The translations under genes were made by a program, and so were the position numbers. The notes under the pieces are model-generated. The model did no database searches. It had not been told where the DNA came from and worked only from the letters and a program-made list of their open reading frames with translations. A stretch of 64,000 nucleotides of DNA from Chelydra serpentina (Eukaryota; Chordata; Testudines; Chelydridae): the NCBI GenBank assembly GCA_037349315.1, contig JBAIAC010000160.1:169001-233000 (forward strand), given 5' to 3'. Positions 9,861 through 18,973 of this stretch are shown piece after piece; position 1 is the stretch's first letter, and the number at the start of each line of letters is the position of its first letter.

Positions 9861-10326
9861 TTTAAATTACACTCCCAGGCACTGATAACAGAGTTACTGA
9901 AAGTTCGGGAGTTAAGAGCTGATAGGTCCGTGTTCCAGTCCCCTCCCAGACGACCCCTCCCTCTGGGACAGGGGCAGGTCTGACTCTCACACCAAATGGC
10001 TCCTTGTGGCTGCCAGAATCTGTGGGTAAAAATCATTTAGTTTACGCCGAGGGTGGAGTCCTGCTTTGTGCACCGTGTCTGAGACTGAAAATCCTAAACC
10101 ACCCTTTGAAATAACGAATGCAGCAGGACATGTTATGGTCCCTGCCCCAAAGCAGACAGACCAATGGAGAGCTGAGTCCAGGGTAACACTTTACAGGGCT
10201 GAGTAAGGCCGGTAAGAATTCATCAGCCCCTCCTGGGCCTCTCGCAATGACGTCCTTCTTGTGTGCCAGGACTGACAGAAACATCCCAGACAGAGAAGCA
10301 CCAGACCAAAAAGGTCCCCTGTAGGT
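9861..10326. repeat. Thr-cassette flank
   Basis: The sequence around aaccaccctttgaaataacg recurs at 18370-18490, 24030-24230, 26640-26960 and 40975-41320. Orientation differs between copies. It links Thr with Phe tRNAs. Confidence 0.78.
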
Positions 10327-10399
10327 GCTGAAGTAGCTCAGTCAGGCGAGCATTAGACCGAAGATCTAGAGATCCTTAGTTCACCTCCAGGCTTTAGCC
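10327..10399 (+). tRNA. tRNA-Phe (GAA)
   Basis: The acceptor GCTGAAG/CTTTAGC is fully paired with one wobble. The stem TTAGA/TCTAG and loop CCGAAGA give GAA. The T arm has one A-C mismatch and a TTCACCT loop. Four relatives (14728, 26427, 28073, 63043) are more damaged. Functional status is uncertain. Confidence 0.65.
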
Positions 10400-10770
10400 T
10401 GCTCTTTGGGCGCAGGGCTGGGCTGTTTTCTGGAAGGGCAGCAGTGGCTTTACCTACCACGAGTCCCTTATTTTAGGTTCCCCAGCAGGGAAAAGCAGCG
10501 TGGGCTTGTGAACCCAGTTGGCCCATGTGAGGTTTCCTTCTTCTCTTGCTCTTTCTCAGCAAGGGGAAGGAAAGAAGCTCTCCTTCAAGCTGGAGTAACA
10601 AGGGCGACGTAAGGATGACTTCCTGGGAGCCGGCTCCAGACCGTTGCTCTACCAGCTGACCCATCAAAGGGCTGCTATCACTTTCTCCAGCTTCGCCCAT
10701 CGGGGTGTGCCAGGGCGAGCGCCAGCCAAGCGGATGGACTTTGAAGGGAGGGGCAAAGCCCTGTGGCAAA
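10400..10770. repeat. Phe/Val cassette flank
   Basis: Contains the block agcaaggggaaggaaagaag to ctttctccag, repeated at 14029-14130 (reverse), 26113-26290 (reverse), 28250-28400 and 61960-62140. In the copies at 14.0, 26.1 and 28.4 kb this flank borders the 57-bp minisatellite. Confidence 0.8.
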
Positions 10771-10842
10771 ATTTCTGTCGTGTCGTGGTGATCACATTTG
10801 CCTGACACACCAAAAGCTCCTGGTTTGAAACCACGAGAAACA
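10771..10842 (+). pseudogene. tRNA-Val relic (anticodon GAC)
   Basis: It aligns along its whole length with the intact Val-AAC at 62190. The loop CTGACAC reads GAC, the anticodon stem has two mismatches, and acceptor pairs 1-72 and 7-66 are broken. The flank is the same as at 62.19 kb, so it is a decayed duplicate. Confidence 0.7.
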
Positions 10843-11038
10843 TGAAGCTTCCTTTTCTCAGGTCCCTTAGCTGTCCAGCAAGGTGCTCCCCTTTTTGCCA
10901 CTGGGATCACCCCAACCCCTGCAGGACAGAGGGTGGTGAAATGAGCTGAGAAAGTGTGCCGGAGAAAGCAGTTGTTTCCTGCCTGCTTTTTCTTGGTTAG
11001 TTTCTCTTCTGCACCAAACTTGCCAGTGTCTCATGTGA

Positions 11039-11111
11039 CCCTGGCTAGCTCAGTTGGTAGAGCATCAGACTTTTAATCTGAGGGTCCAGGGTTCAAGTCC
11101 CTGGTCAGGTG
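11039..11111 (+). tRNA. tRNA-Lys (TTT)
   Basis: Anticodon stem TCAGA/TCTGA, loop CTTTTAA, T arm CAGGG-TTCAAGT-CCCTG. Boxes A and B are consensus. Only the terminal acceptor pair (C1-T72) is broken. Paralogues at 24596 and 33515 have G1. No close T-run. Confidence 0.82.
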
Positions 11112-11403
11112 CAGGAGTGATTGTTTCCCCTGAGAACTTCAGAAGTCTTACTCTTTTCAGGACTTGGGCTTTCCTAGGAAGGGCTATTTACTGCCTGGGA
11201 CTGAAGGGGCAACTTCTTCAGACGCCCACTGGCCTCACAGTCTGGAGGAAGAAAGGCTTCAGGGTCTACAGCAAACCGCTGCATGCCGACTTGTTGAGCA
11301 AATGCAGGGCTGGTCAGAGAAGCCTTAGATGCCTAGAGGAAGGAAGGCAAATTATTGTCCGCTCAGGCTCTTCTACACTGGAAGTCAAACAAACACAGGG
11401 TGT

Positions 11404-11475
11404 TCTCCCGTGGTGTAAGGGCCGGCGCTCAGGACTTTGATTCCTGCTATCCAAGTTCAAGTCTTGGTGGGACCT
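11404..11475 (+). tRNA. tRNA-Gln-like (TTG)
   Basis: The loop CTTTGAT gives TTG. The 3' half (TTCAAGT, TGGGACCT) is standard, but the 5' acceptor TCTCCCG fails at two pairs. The copy at 33885 is well preserved. It lies about 290 bp after the Lys tRNA, as in the other two copies. Confidence 0.6.
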
Positions 11476-11503
11476 TGGGGTATCTCCTTTGCCACCTAAC
11501 ACT

Positions 11504-11605
11504 TAGTAGCGTAGCCAGGTGGGGAGCGGAGATAACGGCTGCTCCCTCTCTGAGCAGAAGAGATGCCCTAAAAAGAAACAGCACTTAAAATTTTTTTTTT
11601 TAAGG
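11504..11605. mobile_element. Truncated hAT-like element
   Basis: The left end TAGTAGCGTAGCCAGGTG matches the left end of the complete element at 25089 and sits at the same position of the Lys/Gln cassette. The right end is lost at an A/T-rich run near 11590. Confidence 0.65.
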
Positions 11606-11847
11606 GAGAACAGAGCTGATCATGCTGCAGAGAGACGGGAAACTGGGAGCGATTCTTTGCCGTTCAGCCATAGACACAGTGACCCCATTGCACCGCAGTC
11701 AATGTGCTGGGGAAAGCCGGACTTTATAGGCAGGCGCACGCTTCGGGCCTCTGCTGCAACCACTGAGGCCAAGGGGGACGCTTTTGAGATTGCAAGAAGG
11801 GGGCCTATCGGGCTCTCAGCAGGTCTTGAGGAACACAGGGTTATCCC
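11606..11847. repeat. Asn cassette flank
   Basis: Corresponds to 9343-9470 in reverse complement (ggcctctgctgcaaccactgaggcc). No gene beside the tRNA. Confidence 0.6.
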
Positions 11848-11921
11848 AGTCCCTGGGTGGGCTCAAACCACCAGCCTTCTGGTTAACAGCCAAACACGCT
11901 GACCCATTGCGCCACAGAGAC
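11848..11921 (-). tRNA. tRNA-Asn (GTT)
   Basis: 74 nt with loop CTGTTAA and stem TTTGG/CCAGA (one wobble). Acceptor GTCTCTG/CAGGGAC. The T loop reads TTTGAGC instead of TTCGAGC, which weakens box B. Confidence 0.78.
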
Positions 11922-12032
11922 ACAACTTTGCTGCCAAGGCTGCTGCCTAACAGCCTGCGCCTCTGCCTGCCAGCGCCAGCAAGTGTGGATACTGGAGACT
12001 GGGCGCTGTAAGCAAAGAGCCAGCAGAGTGGC

Positions 12033-12265
12033 GTTTCGTTCATTGACGTGTCGGAGTAAACACTCCCCTTCACTCTATTCTCAGACACACACTAGTATTA
12101 AGTGTTTGCTACTGATGGGTCTAGAAAGCATTTGTCGAGTGGAAGATGCCATTTCTGGGGGATTGTTCCCCTCGATCTAGGAGTTTGTGTTCAGACATCT
12201 CCCAGCTTCATTGGTGAAAAGAAGATCAAGGTTTCTTTGCAATGTACAGGAAGAAAATATTCTTT
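12033..12265. repeat. Arg-CCT cassette flank, copy 3
   Basis: Shorter version of 4035-4261, starting at the cgttcattgacgtgtcgg landmark, directly after an iMet-type flank. Confidence 0.75.
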
Positions 12266-12338
12266 CACCCCAGATGGCACGTGAACCCCCAATCTCTGAC
12301 TTAGAAAACCAATGTCTTATCCATTAGGCCGCTGAAGT
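12266..12338 (-). pseudogene. tRNA-Arg relic (anticodon TCT)
   Basis: Third copy of the Arg-CCT family. The loop TTTCTAA now reads TCT, so it would still specify Arg (AGA). The acceptor 5' side ACTTCAGC no longer pairs with CTGGGGT, and the T arm has changed to CACGTGAAC on the plus strand. Probably dead. Confidence 0.65.
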
Positions 12339-12419
12339 ACACCTAATTGACAGATCGAAATTCCCTCTCATAATTCCACATTCCTCACATTCGCTTGGAA
12401 GCCAAAGACCCCCTTTAGA

Positions 12420-12745
12420 CGCCTTACAGAAATGTCACATCCCCTGTCAGTGAGGCAACTGGGCAGGTCACTGACAAAGCTGAACCCCACCTTTCTGCAG
12501 CCATCTTTAGAGAAGAACCCCATCCCAGAGTCACCCCTCCCTCCATCAGCACCCCCACGGCTGTGGCTCTGAGTAGGATGATTGGGGGGTGAATCCAGAG
12601 CTGGAAGCGGGGTCAGGTCAGCCTGTGAGGAGTAACCAGGTGGGGCAGACCCAGCGGGAGGCTGTGGGCTGCTGGTCGGTCGTTGGGATCAGAGCTCTAG
12701 ATCAAAGCTGCACAGCGACCTGACACCCAGGGTTACAAGGCCGAC
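12420..12745. repeat. Spacer repeat, copy 3 of 3
   Basis: Matches 4425-4740, between the Arg relic and the next initiator-Met cassette. Confidence 0.8.
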
Positions 12746-12948
12746 ATAGCGACCCCCTTACCGGCCTCGTGAACCCCAAACCCTAGTTACTCTGGGCACT
12801 TAGGAGTCTCTGTCCCTTACTCACTTCTGGGAGCTCCCCAGCAGGCTGCGGGCGTCAGCCGCCTCCTGCCTCACAGGTGAGACTCTTGGCGCTGTGCAAG
12901 CCGCCCCCTCGCTTGCAGGCCCAGGGTAGGAAGCGGGAGGCCCGGTGC

Positions 12949-13019
12949 TAGCAGAAGAGGGTTTGATTAATCCACCTCTGTGTTATGGGCACAGCACAGT
13001 TCCCCTGTGTCCCTCTGCT
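12949..13019 (-). pseudogene. tRNA-iMet relic with re-paired anticodon stem, copy 2
   Basis: Nearly identical to 4944-5014, but the 3' acceptor TTCTGCTA is intact here and pairs with AGCAGAG. It shares the CTGTG/CACAG stem and CAT anticodon. The T stem has three mismatches. The shared change predates the duplication of the Arg-spacer-Met unit. Confidence 0.7.
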
Positions 13020-13190
13020 GGCTTTTCGTAAGCAGCACCCAGCGGCCCTGGCTCCAGGCTGGTGCCTTGCGAGCTCTGGCCCTGGCAGGGAGCGGTGCAG
13101 GGGGCTGGGCAGGGGCCCTGGCAAACAGCTGCTGGGAGGCGTCTTTGAGGCAGCTAAACCGGCCCTTAAGAAGCAAAATCAGGTTATCCC

Positions 13191-13264
13191 CATCCCTGGG
13201 TGGGCTCGAACCACCAGCCTTTCGGTTAACAGCCGAACGCGCTGACCCATTGCGCCACAGAGAC
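13191..13264 (-). tRNA. tRNA-Asn (GTT)
   Basis: 74 nt. Stem TTCGG/CCGAA, loop CTGTTAA and T loop TTCGAGC are all standard. Only pair 1-72 is G-T. A TTTT run follows on the minus strand. It is the best Asn gene in the window. Confidence 0.88.
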
Positions 13265-13379
13265 ACACAGGAACAAAACTGCTGTTACCAAGGCTGCTCC
13301 GAGCAGCCGGCGCATCTCCCTGCCAGCGCTAGAGCTCACAGGGCGCTAGGCCGGATGCTGGAGCTGGGGCTGAAGACCC

Positions 13380-13451
13380 AGCAGGGGGGCGCAGCAGAAG
13401 TGGGCTGGGCCCAAAACCCAGTGGCTGATGGATCAAAACCATCGTATGCTA
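13380..13451 (+). pseudogene. tRNA-iMet relic (anticodon CAA)
   Basis: Full-length alignment to 8750-8821. The loop CCAAAAC replaces CATAA-type sequence, giving CAA. The acceptor has mismatches (AGCAGGG/CGTATGCT) and the D arm has drifted. The flanks continue the cassette B homology to about 13550. Confidence 0.65.
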
Positions 13452-13722
13452 GACCTGCACGTCTTCCTTTTTGCTCTGGGCAATCCAGCAAGGAGCAATC
13501 AGCAGAGGGCCAAGAGCCTAGGCCATGGGGCAAGAGGTGGCTGAGGCGGCGGCCGGCCAGGGAGTTAAATCAGCCCAACCCCCCCGAGTCTGGATCAATG
13601 TCACAAGGTCCCAGTGTCTCCATGGAAGACAATTTGTGAAATCCCAGATGAGTGGAGTTAAATCGGTTCTCAGCCTGAGTCCTTTGCTCTTAATCCCGAG
13701 GATATTGTCCCAGCATGGGGCC

Positions 13723-13970
13723 TGTCATAAATATAAAGAGAAAGGGGAGAGGGCCTGATGCAGATAAAATCCTCTTACCAGTAAAGGGTTAAGAAATGCA
13801 GGTAGCCAGACTGACACCTGACCTGGCTGGCATCTGACCAATAAGGGGACAAGATACTTTCAAATCTTGGGAGGGGGAAAGCTGTGTGTGGGGCTTTTTC
13901 TCAGACATGGAGTGGTCTTGGAGTAAAAAGGAACCAGTCATCTTTGCATCAAATCCTCACTGCGACACTG
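13723..13970 (+). mobile_element. LTR-type fragment starting TGTCATAAATATAAAG
   Basis: It begins exactly where the otherwise matching copy at 63822-64000 continues with host sequence. I recognise the start and the phrase ggggacaagatactttcaaa as an LTR repeat common in turtles, from memory. It ends where the single minisatellite unit begins. Confidence 0.6.
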
Positions 13971-14028
13971 GGTGGCCACGTGGGGTAATGCACACAGCGT
14001 CTCTCTCAGAGAGCAACAGCGATCAGGA
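13971..14028 (+). repeat. Single unit of the 57-bp CACGTG minisatellite
   Basis: One unit with ggtggccacgtggggtaatg and tctctcagagagc, next to the Phe/Val cassette flank. It is in the same orientation as the 21.9-kb array. Confidence 0.85.
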
Positions 14029-14727
14029 AGTCATCCTTACGTCGCCCTTGTGACTCCAGCTCGAAGGGGAGCTTCTTTTCCTTCCCCTCACTGAGAAAGA
14101 GCAAGAGAAGAAAGAAAGCTCACATGGGCTGACTGGGTGCACAAGCCCACGCTGGTTTTCCCTGCTGGGGAGTGTGAAATAAGGGATTCTGCAAAGCAGA
14201 GGAGCAGGGGAAGTTTTCCTGGCAAGCTGTGTGTGTGTGAATCCTTGGCCAGGTCTGCACTACAAAGTTATTTCAGCGTCATTATATTGCTCAGGCGTGT
14301 GGAAAACACACGACGCTCCCTCGGTCGCCTCCTTTTGGCTGGTGCACACACGGCAATGCCACGTCTGGCGACAAATCTGCCCTCTGTCGGCGACAAAATA
14401 AACCCACCTCGACGAGAGGCCTGGAGCTTTTTGCAGCAAACTGAGAGTGACAAAGTGTCAGTGTAGACGCTGCTGGTCACTATATCACCAGAACTGGCCT
14501 CCGCCAGTATCCCACAATGCCCGCCGGGAACTCCCTGCCCTGCGTTCCTGCTCCAGAGGCTGGGCCCCTCCCCTCTCATCGCTCCAGGAAGTTCTGACGG
14601 CTGAGCCTGCTGCTCTGCTCCGGCAGCAAGGAGCAAATCACTGCCGGGGGATGCTGCTCCCCGCACGGCAACCACGGAGGTACCACTGCGCTTTGAGAAA
14701 ACAGCCCAGCCCTGCACACACAGAGCA
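14029..14727. repeat. Phe/Val flank plus transposon-like repeat
   Basis: 14029-14170 is the cassette flank in reverse. 14232-14720 (from gccaggtctgcactacaaag to the gccgggaactccctgcc part) recurs at 27280-27700 and 41500-41850. The wording is that of non-autonomous DNA transposons, but termini were not delimited. Confidence 0.6.
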
Positions 14728-14800
14728 TGCCAAGGCCTGGGATTGAACTAGAGAGCTCTAGAGCATCAGTGTAACGCTCACCTGACTGAGTTACTTCAGC
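14728..14800 (-). pseudogene. tRNA-Phe relic
   Basis: The 5' half GCTGAAG-TAACTCAG is readable and 3' CCTTGGC pairs partly. The anticodon arm TTACA-CTGATGC-TCTAG reads GAT on a broken stem. It is a decayed duplicate of the 10327 family. Confidence 0.65.
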
Positions 14801-14899
14801 ACCTTTATGACTTGTTTGTCTGTCCAGGTTGTTTTAGTCAGTCACGGCACACAAAAAGGATGCTGGAGACTGGGTGCTGGAGGCGCTAGGTAACGACTC

Positions 14900-14971
14900 A
14901 GCAGAGTGGTGCAGTGGAAGCGTGCTGGGCCGCTAACCCAGAGGTCGATGGATCGAAACCAGCCGCTGCTA
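14900..14971 (+). pseudogene. tRNA-iMet variant (anticodon GCT)
   Basis: Otherwise close to the initiator consensus, with CTGGG paired to CCCAG and the ATCGAAA T loop, but the loop reads CCGCTAA, so the anticodon is GCT (Ser codons AGU/AGC). One acceptor pair is mismatched (A6-G67) and one T-stem pair (T51-G63) is a wobble. It could be transcribed, but charging is uncertain. Confidence 0.65.
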
Positions 14972-15164
14972 TGCATCTCCCAGCTTCCTTGGTGATAATA
15001 TGACCAACATTTCCTTGCACTACACAGGGGTTGGTGGCTCCTTTCTCTTCTCACCCTGGAATCAACTCATCTTTTTATACCAGCCTTGACCTTTTATGAA
15101 CTAACAACATCCTTCACTTTTCCAGGAATAGCAGCAGCAGCAGCAGCATGAAGAAAGAGGAGAG

Positions 15165-15386
15165 CGAATATGTCACTGTCAGGGCTGAAGGTGCCACGTC
15201 CCCTCTGTCAGACCATTGCCACTGCAGGAGAGAAGGTTTCAATGGACAAGAGACACAGGGAGGTTTTGCTGTTCATGGATCTGTGCAAAGGAAATTGTGT
15301 CCCTGTGTGAAGCTGAGGGGGAATGAAACACCCACACGGTGGCACAAGGCCCTAAGGAATAAGGGTGAAGGAATCAGGCTGAGAAA
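15165..15386. repeat. Ser-type cassette segment without tRNA
   Basis: Matches 7641-7880 and 43260-43470. It is interrupted at its end by the SINE. Confidence 0.7.
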
Positions 15387-15561
15387 TCATAGAATCTCAG
15401 GGTTGGAAGGGACCTTAGGAGGTCATCTAGTCCAACCCCCTGCTCAAAGCAGGACCAATCCCCAATTTTTGCCCCAGATCCCCAAATGGCCCCCTCAAAG
15501 ATTGAACTCACAACCCTGGGATTAGCAGGCCAATGCTCAAACCACTGTGCTACCCCTCCAC
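15387..15561 (-). mobile_element. Turtle tRNA-headed SINE with CR1-like tail
   Basis: On the minus strand it has a tRNA-derived head (ATAGCTCAGTGG-like box A, GAGTTCAATC box B), a short body, and a 3' half matching the last 80 bases of the CR1 at 21830-21910. It ends in the TCTATGATT motif. Such SINEs use CR1 enzymes for retroposition. Confidence 0.85.
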
Positions 15562-17097
15562 CCTTTCAAATGATTGAAACGGGCTCACCTGGGATTGAAA
15601 TGACGATTGTTTCTGTCCTGTAGCTAGTGAGAAATGTGACATTCATTCAGATGCGGGGTTGCGGCTCCGTTAGCTCTTTGTAGAAACTGGAACTTGACTC
15701 CCAGGAAAGGCGAGAGGGAAAGTCTGGAGCTGCCTTTAGTCCCTGGCTGGGGGACTTTAGTCCCAGGGGCTGCAGCAGGGCACAGAGCTTCTCTGGTCTC
15801 AGGGCCGCAGCGGAGCGGGGAGGGGTAAAGGAGTGAGCAGGGTGGGGCAGTGGGGGAAGGGGTGGAGCAGAGGTGACGTAGTGGAGGGGGCCATGGGGGA
15901 AAGGGGTGAAGAGGGCGGGGCCAGAGGCTGAAGGGGGGGCGGGGCCACAGTTCCAGTCCCAGGGCCCCCACACTTGTTCTCCCTTTCCCTGGGCTTTGGC
16001 ATCACTAGCCCCTGCTGAGCGAGTGGGGGTCAGTTTAGGGCAGAGGTCCCCAGAATGTGGGGCATGAGTCCTAGGGGGGCAACAGAGGAGCTTTCATGGG
16101 GGCACTCTACCACTGAGCTCTACCCCCATAACGACAGTGGGCTGGAGTTGTGATCTCCGGGACTTTGAAGGACAGACCCTGCTTCAGCGAGCTCCTTTGC
16201 TATTCCTAGACCACAGGTGGTTTTAAAAAAGGGGTTTGATCAAACTTCATAAATGTGGTAAACACCACAGCTTGCACTCCCACCGACATCGCTTCTCCCC
16301 CTGCCATAGCTACCGCCTGGCTGGCCCCTCACTCTGGGGACTGACCTCCCTGCACCGTGCGCCATTGCCCCCCTGCGGGCCCACAAATATGTTTGGCTTC
16401 AGATCCACAAAAAGTTAATCCAGCCCCGGACAAAGTGGGTTGTGCCCCTGTTTTAATGGAGTCACCAGGGCTGGTGTTAGACTCAGTTTAGGGAAGTGGT
16501 CCCCAAAATATGGGGCATGACTCCTAGGGGGGCAACAGAGGAATGTTCATGGGGGCACCTCACAGCCTGAGCCAGCCCCGATGCAGGGATCCCCACTCCG
16601 CCCCAGCTCTTCCCCACCCTCAGCCTGGGCCCCTGGGTCCTGGCCCAGCCTCGTTCCCCTTACCCCTGTCCGCTCCCCTCTCCCTAGGAAGCCACATCGC
16701 TACTCCCAGCCCCGGTTCTCAACCGCGGCTTCCAAGGGGCCGCAGACACGGACAAGAGGGCACAGTGTGAAAAGTTTGGGGATCACTGGATTAGGGTGAC
16801 GTCCTCAATCACTTCTATGCAGTGCAATAAAAGGTATTTCTCACCCACCGGACTCGGTATGTTCTGCTGCCCTTCACTCAGACAGCAAGGATAATAACAT
16901 TTCATTCCACTCAATGCTACAGTGATTTGTAACCCAACACCAGCCAAAACTGGTTCCTTTGGCAAAGCGGCCCCAGCATGCTGCATGCCCAGGCCGAGTA
17001 GGGGTGTCTGGGCAAACACTTAATATTTAAAAACTCCTGATTGCCCCTATCTCTGCTGGCCTTTGATTTCTGCTCCTGTCCTTTTCCTAAAAGTGCA
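15562..17097. other. Repeat-derived stretch; no gene seen
   Basis: 16040-16560 has two copies of gtccccaaaatgtggggcatga-like wording with intervening parts typical of hAT-derived repeats. A 5' tRNA fragment (GGTAGAGCTCAGTGGTAGAG, minus) lies at about 16106-16125. The phrase cccacaaatatgtttggctt near 16380 resembles 33190-33215. Confidence 0.5.
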
Positions 17098-17179
17098 GAT
17101 GAGGTGGCCGAGTGGTTAAGGTGATGGCCTGCTAATCCATTGTGCTTTGCCTGCATGGGTTCAAATCCTATCCTCTACA
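17098..17179 (+). tRNA. tRNA-Ser (GCT)
   Basis: An 82-nt class II tRNA with long variable arm (TGTGCTTTGCCTGCA) and loop CTGCTAA. Weak points are a C-T at the top of the anticodon stem and two mismatches in the acceptor GATGAGG/CCTCTAC. It may be a recent pseudogene. Confidence 0.7.
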
Positions 17180-17489
17180 GATGCATTTAGTCTTCCTCCT
17201 CTCCTTTAAAAACAACCGTCTCCCCATTTGGTACAATGGCAGACAAAACCATGTTGATTCCTGCAATCAGAAACCTACTCAGACCTCCCTTGCTTTAAAT
17301 AAAATATGTCTATATCCCAGGTTTCTAAAACAATTCAGTAGGTCTTGGTTTTTATCTGAAAAGGTAACAGCCTCATCATCTCCCCCAAACAATCTCCCCC
17401 AAATAATTTCCCTTGTACAGATCCATGAACAGTAAAAGAGACGGATGGCAGGAGAGAGATCACTTGATCATTATCTGTGAGGTTCACTC

Positions 17490-17585
17490 CCTCTGGGACA
17501 CCTGGCATTGGCCAGGATCAGTAGACAGGATACTGGGCTGGATGGACCTTTGTCTGACTCAGTACGGCCATTCTTATGTTCTTAA
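17490..17585 (+). mobile_element. CR1-type LINE 3'-end fragment
   Basis: Contains actgggctggatggaccttt and cagtacggccattcttatgt, the standard 3' wording of a CR1 subfamily. Confidence 0.75.
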
Positions 17586-18134
17586 AATCTTTCTGTGTCT
17601 CTTGTGTGAGCCAGGGCATTCGATTCCATTGAAACCTTCTTTCCTGCAGTGACAATGGTCAGACAAAGGGGACGTGGCACCTTCAGCCCTCACAGTGAGA
17701 TATTCGCTCTCCTCTTTCTTCATGCTGCTGTTGTTATTCCATGAAATATCAAGGATGGAATAAAAAGCTGAGTTTATTCCAGGGTGAGGAAAGAAAGGAG
17801 CCACCAACCCCCTGGCATAGCTCAGTGCCCCAGAGAAAACCTGCCCCTGCTATTGCAATCACTGATGTATTGGGGATGACGGGAAAGGGACTGTCTGAAT
17901 TGTCGAGGCAGGAAATGGACAACAATCTACAGCAACGTCATTAACCACAAACACACTCTCATCATGCTCCAGCCAGAAGGGAAATGAGCAGGAATTCTTG
18001 CTGTTCAGCCATGGACACACTTACACAACTGCACAGCAGTGAGTGTGTTGTGGAAGCTGGTCTGAGGAAACAATTGGAAACGATCACTCAGTGAGAACAG
18101 AACTAGAGTGTAGTGAGAAAATTCCATAAAGCAA
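17586..18134. repeat. Ser cassette flank
   Basis: Recurs at 31490-32160 in the same orientation and at 42840-43400 inverted. Landmarks are ctgctgttgttattccatga and ttcttgctgttcagccatgg. Confidence 0.78.
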
Positions 18135-18200
18135 GTAGTTGTGGCCGAGTGGTTAAGACAATGGACTAGCAATCCATTGGGGTTTCCCTGCACAGGTCTT
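18135..18200 (+). pseudogene. tRNA-Ser relic (anticodon AGC), 3' end lost
   Basis: The 5' acceptor GTAGTTG, D arm and anticodon stem ATGGA/TCCAT are preserved. The loop is CTAGCAA, so AGA has become AGC. After the variable arm the sequence departs (caggtctttcagcac) and the T arm and 3' acceptor are missing. An Arg-TCG cassette follows, so the break is a cassette junction. Confidence 0.75.
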
Positions 18201-18228
18201 TCAGCACAAAGAGAAAACTGCACAAGCA

Positions 18229-18301
18229 CAACCACGAAGGGACTCGAGCCCTTAATCTTCTGATCCGAAGTCAGACACCTGATCCATTAGGCCACGTGGT
18301 C
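18229..18301 (-). tRNA. tRNA-Arg (TCG)
   Basis: 73 nt with loop CTTCGGA on a perfect TCTGA/TCAGA stem. The acceptor GACCACG/CGTGGTT is paired (one wobble). The T loop CTCGAGT has C54, unusual for position T54. TTTT lies downstream on this strand. A second copy is at 60193. Confidence 0.82.
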
Positions 18302-18364
18302 ATATGGGAAAAGTGCCTCCAAGCCACTTCTTTAGACAAGACTGACACTGTGTTTGTCGGGTCA

Positions 18365-18689
18365 TCTACTTCAGTCTGAGACTGAAAATCCTAAACCACC
18401 CTTTGAAATAACGAATGCAGCAGGACGTGTTATGGTCCCTGCCCCAAAGCAGACAGACCAATGGGGAACTGCCAGTGAGCCCAGGGTAATACTCCACGGC
18501 CGATTTCCCTTTGTCGCTTGCTAAACTCCCTCCCAACCTCGTGGGGTCCAGAGCCCGGTACTGAGCCTGAGCCGAGATGTCTACACTGAAAATTTACCAC
18601 CCCACAGCCCAGACCTGGGAGCCTGAGCTGGCACGAGACAGCCCTGGGTGTTCATTGCAGTGTGGACATAGCCATTAACACACCCAAGT
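18365..18689. repeat. Thr-cassette flank and DNA-transposon-like sequence
   Basis: Matches 40735-41110 in reverse complement, up to cacccaagtcactg. The match stops where the CR1 begins. Confidence 0.7.
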
Positions 18690-18713
18690 CACTGATCTCT
18701 GTCCATTCTCCCT

Positions 18714-18929
18714 GTGGCAGGAAAAGGCCGGGGTAGAGACCGTCGAATCGTGGAAGTCAATGAATGGCTACGCAGACGGTGTCGGAGAGAAGGGTTTGGA
18801 TTCTTTGACCATGGGATGGTGTTCCAAGAAGAAGGAGTGCTAGTCAGAGACTGGCTCCACCTGACGAAGAGAGGGAAGAGCATCTTTGGAAGCAGGCTGG
18901 ACAACCTAGTGAGGAGGGCTTTAAACTAG
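18714..18929 (+). pseudogene. CR1 ORF1 C-terminal fragment
   Basis: About 70 codons ending RRALN and a stop, including [12 protein letters not shown] and [10 protein letters not shown]. This resembles the end of the esterase-like domain of CR1 ORF1 proteins. The N-terminal part was lost by 5' truncation. The stop lies about 45 bases before the first Met of ORF2. Confidence 0.75.
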
Positions 18930-18973
18930 GTTCACCGGGGGAAGGAGACCAAAGCCCCGAGGTAAGTGGGGAA

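Noticed and set aside
16101..16127. A tRNA gene at the word ctaccactgagctctaccccc
   Set aside because: Only the 5' quarter of a tRNA is present. No anticodon or T arm follows.
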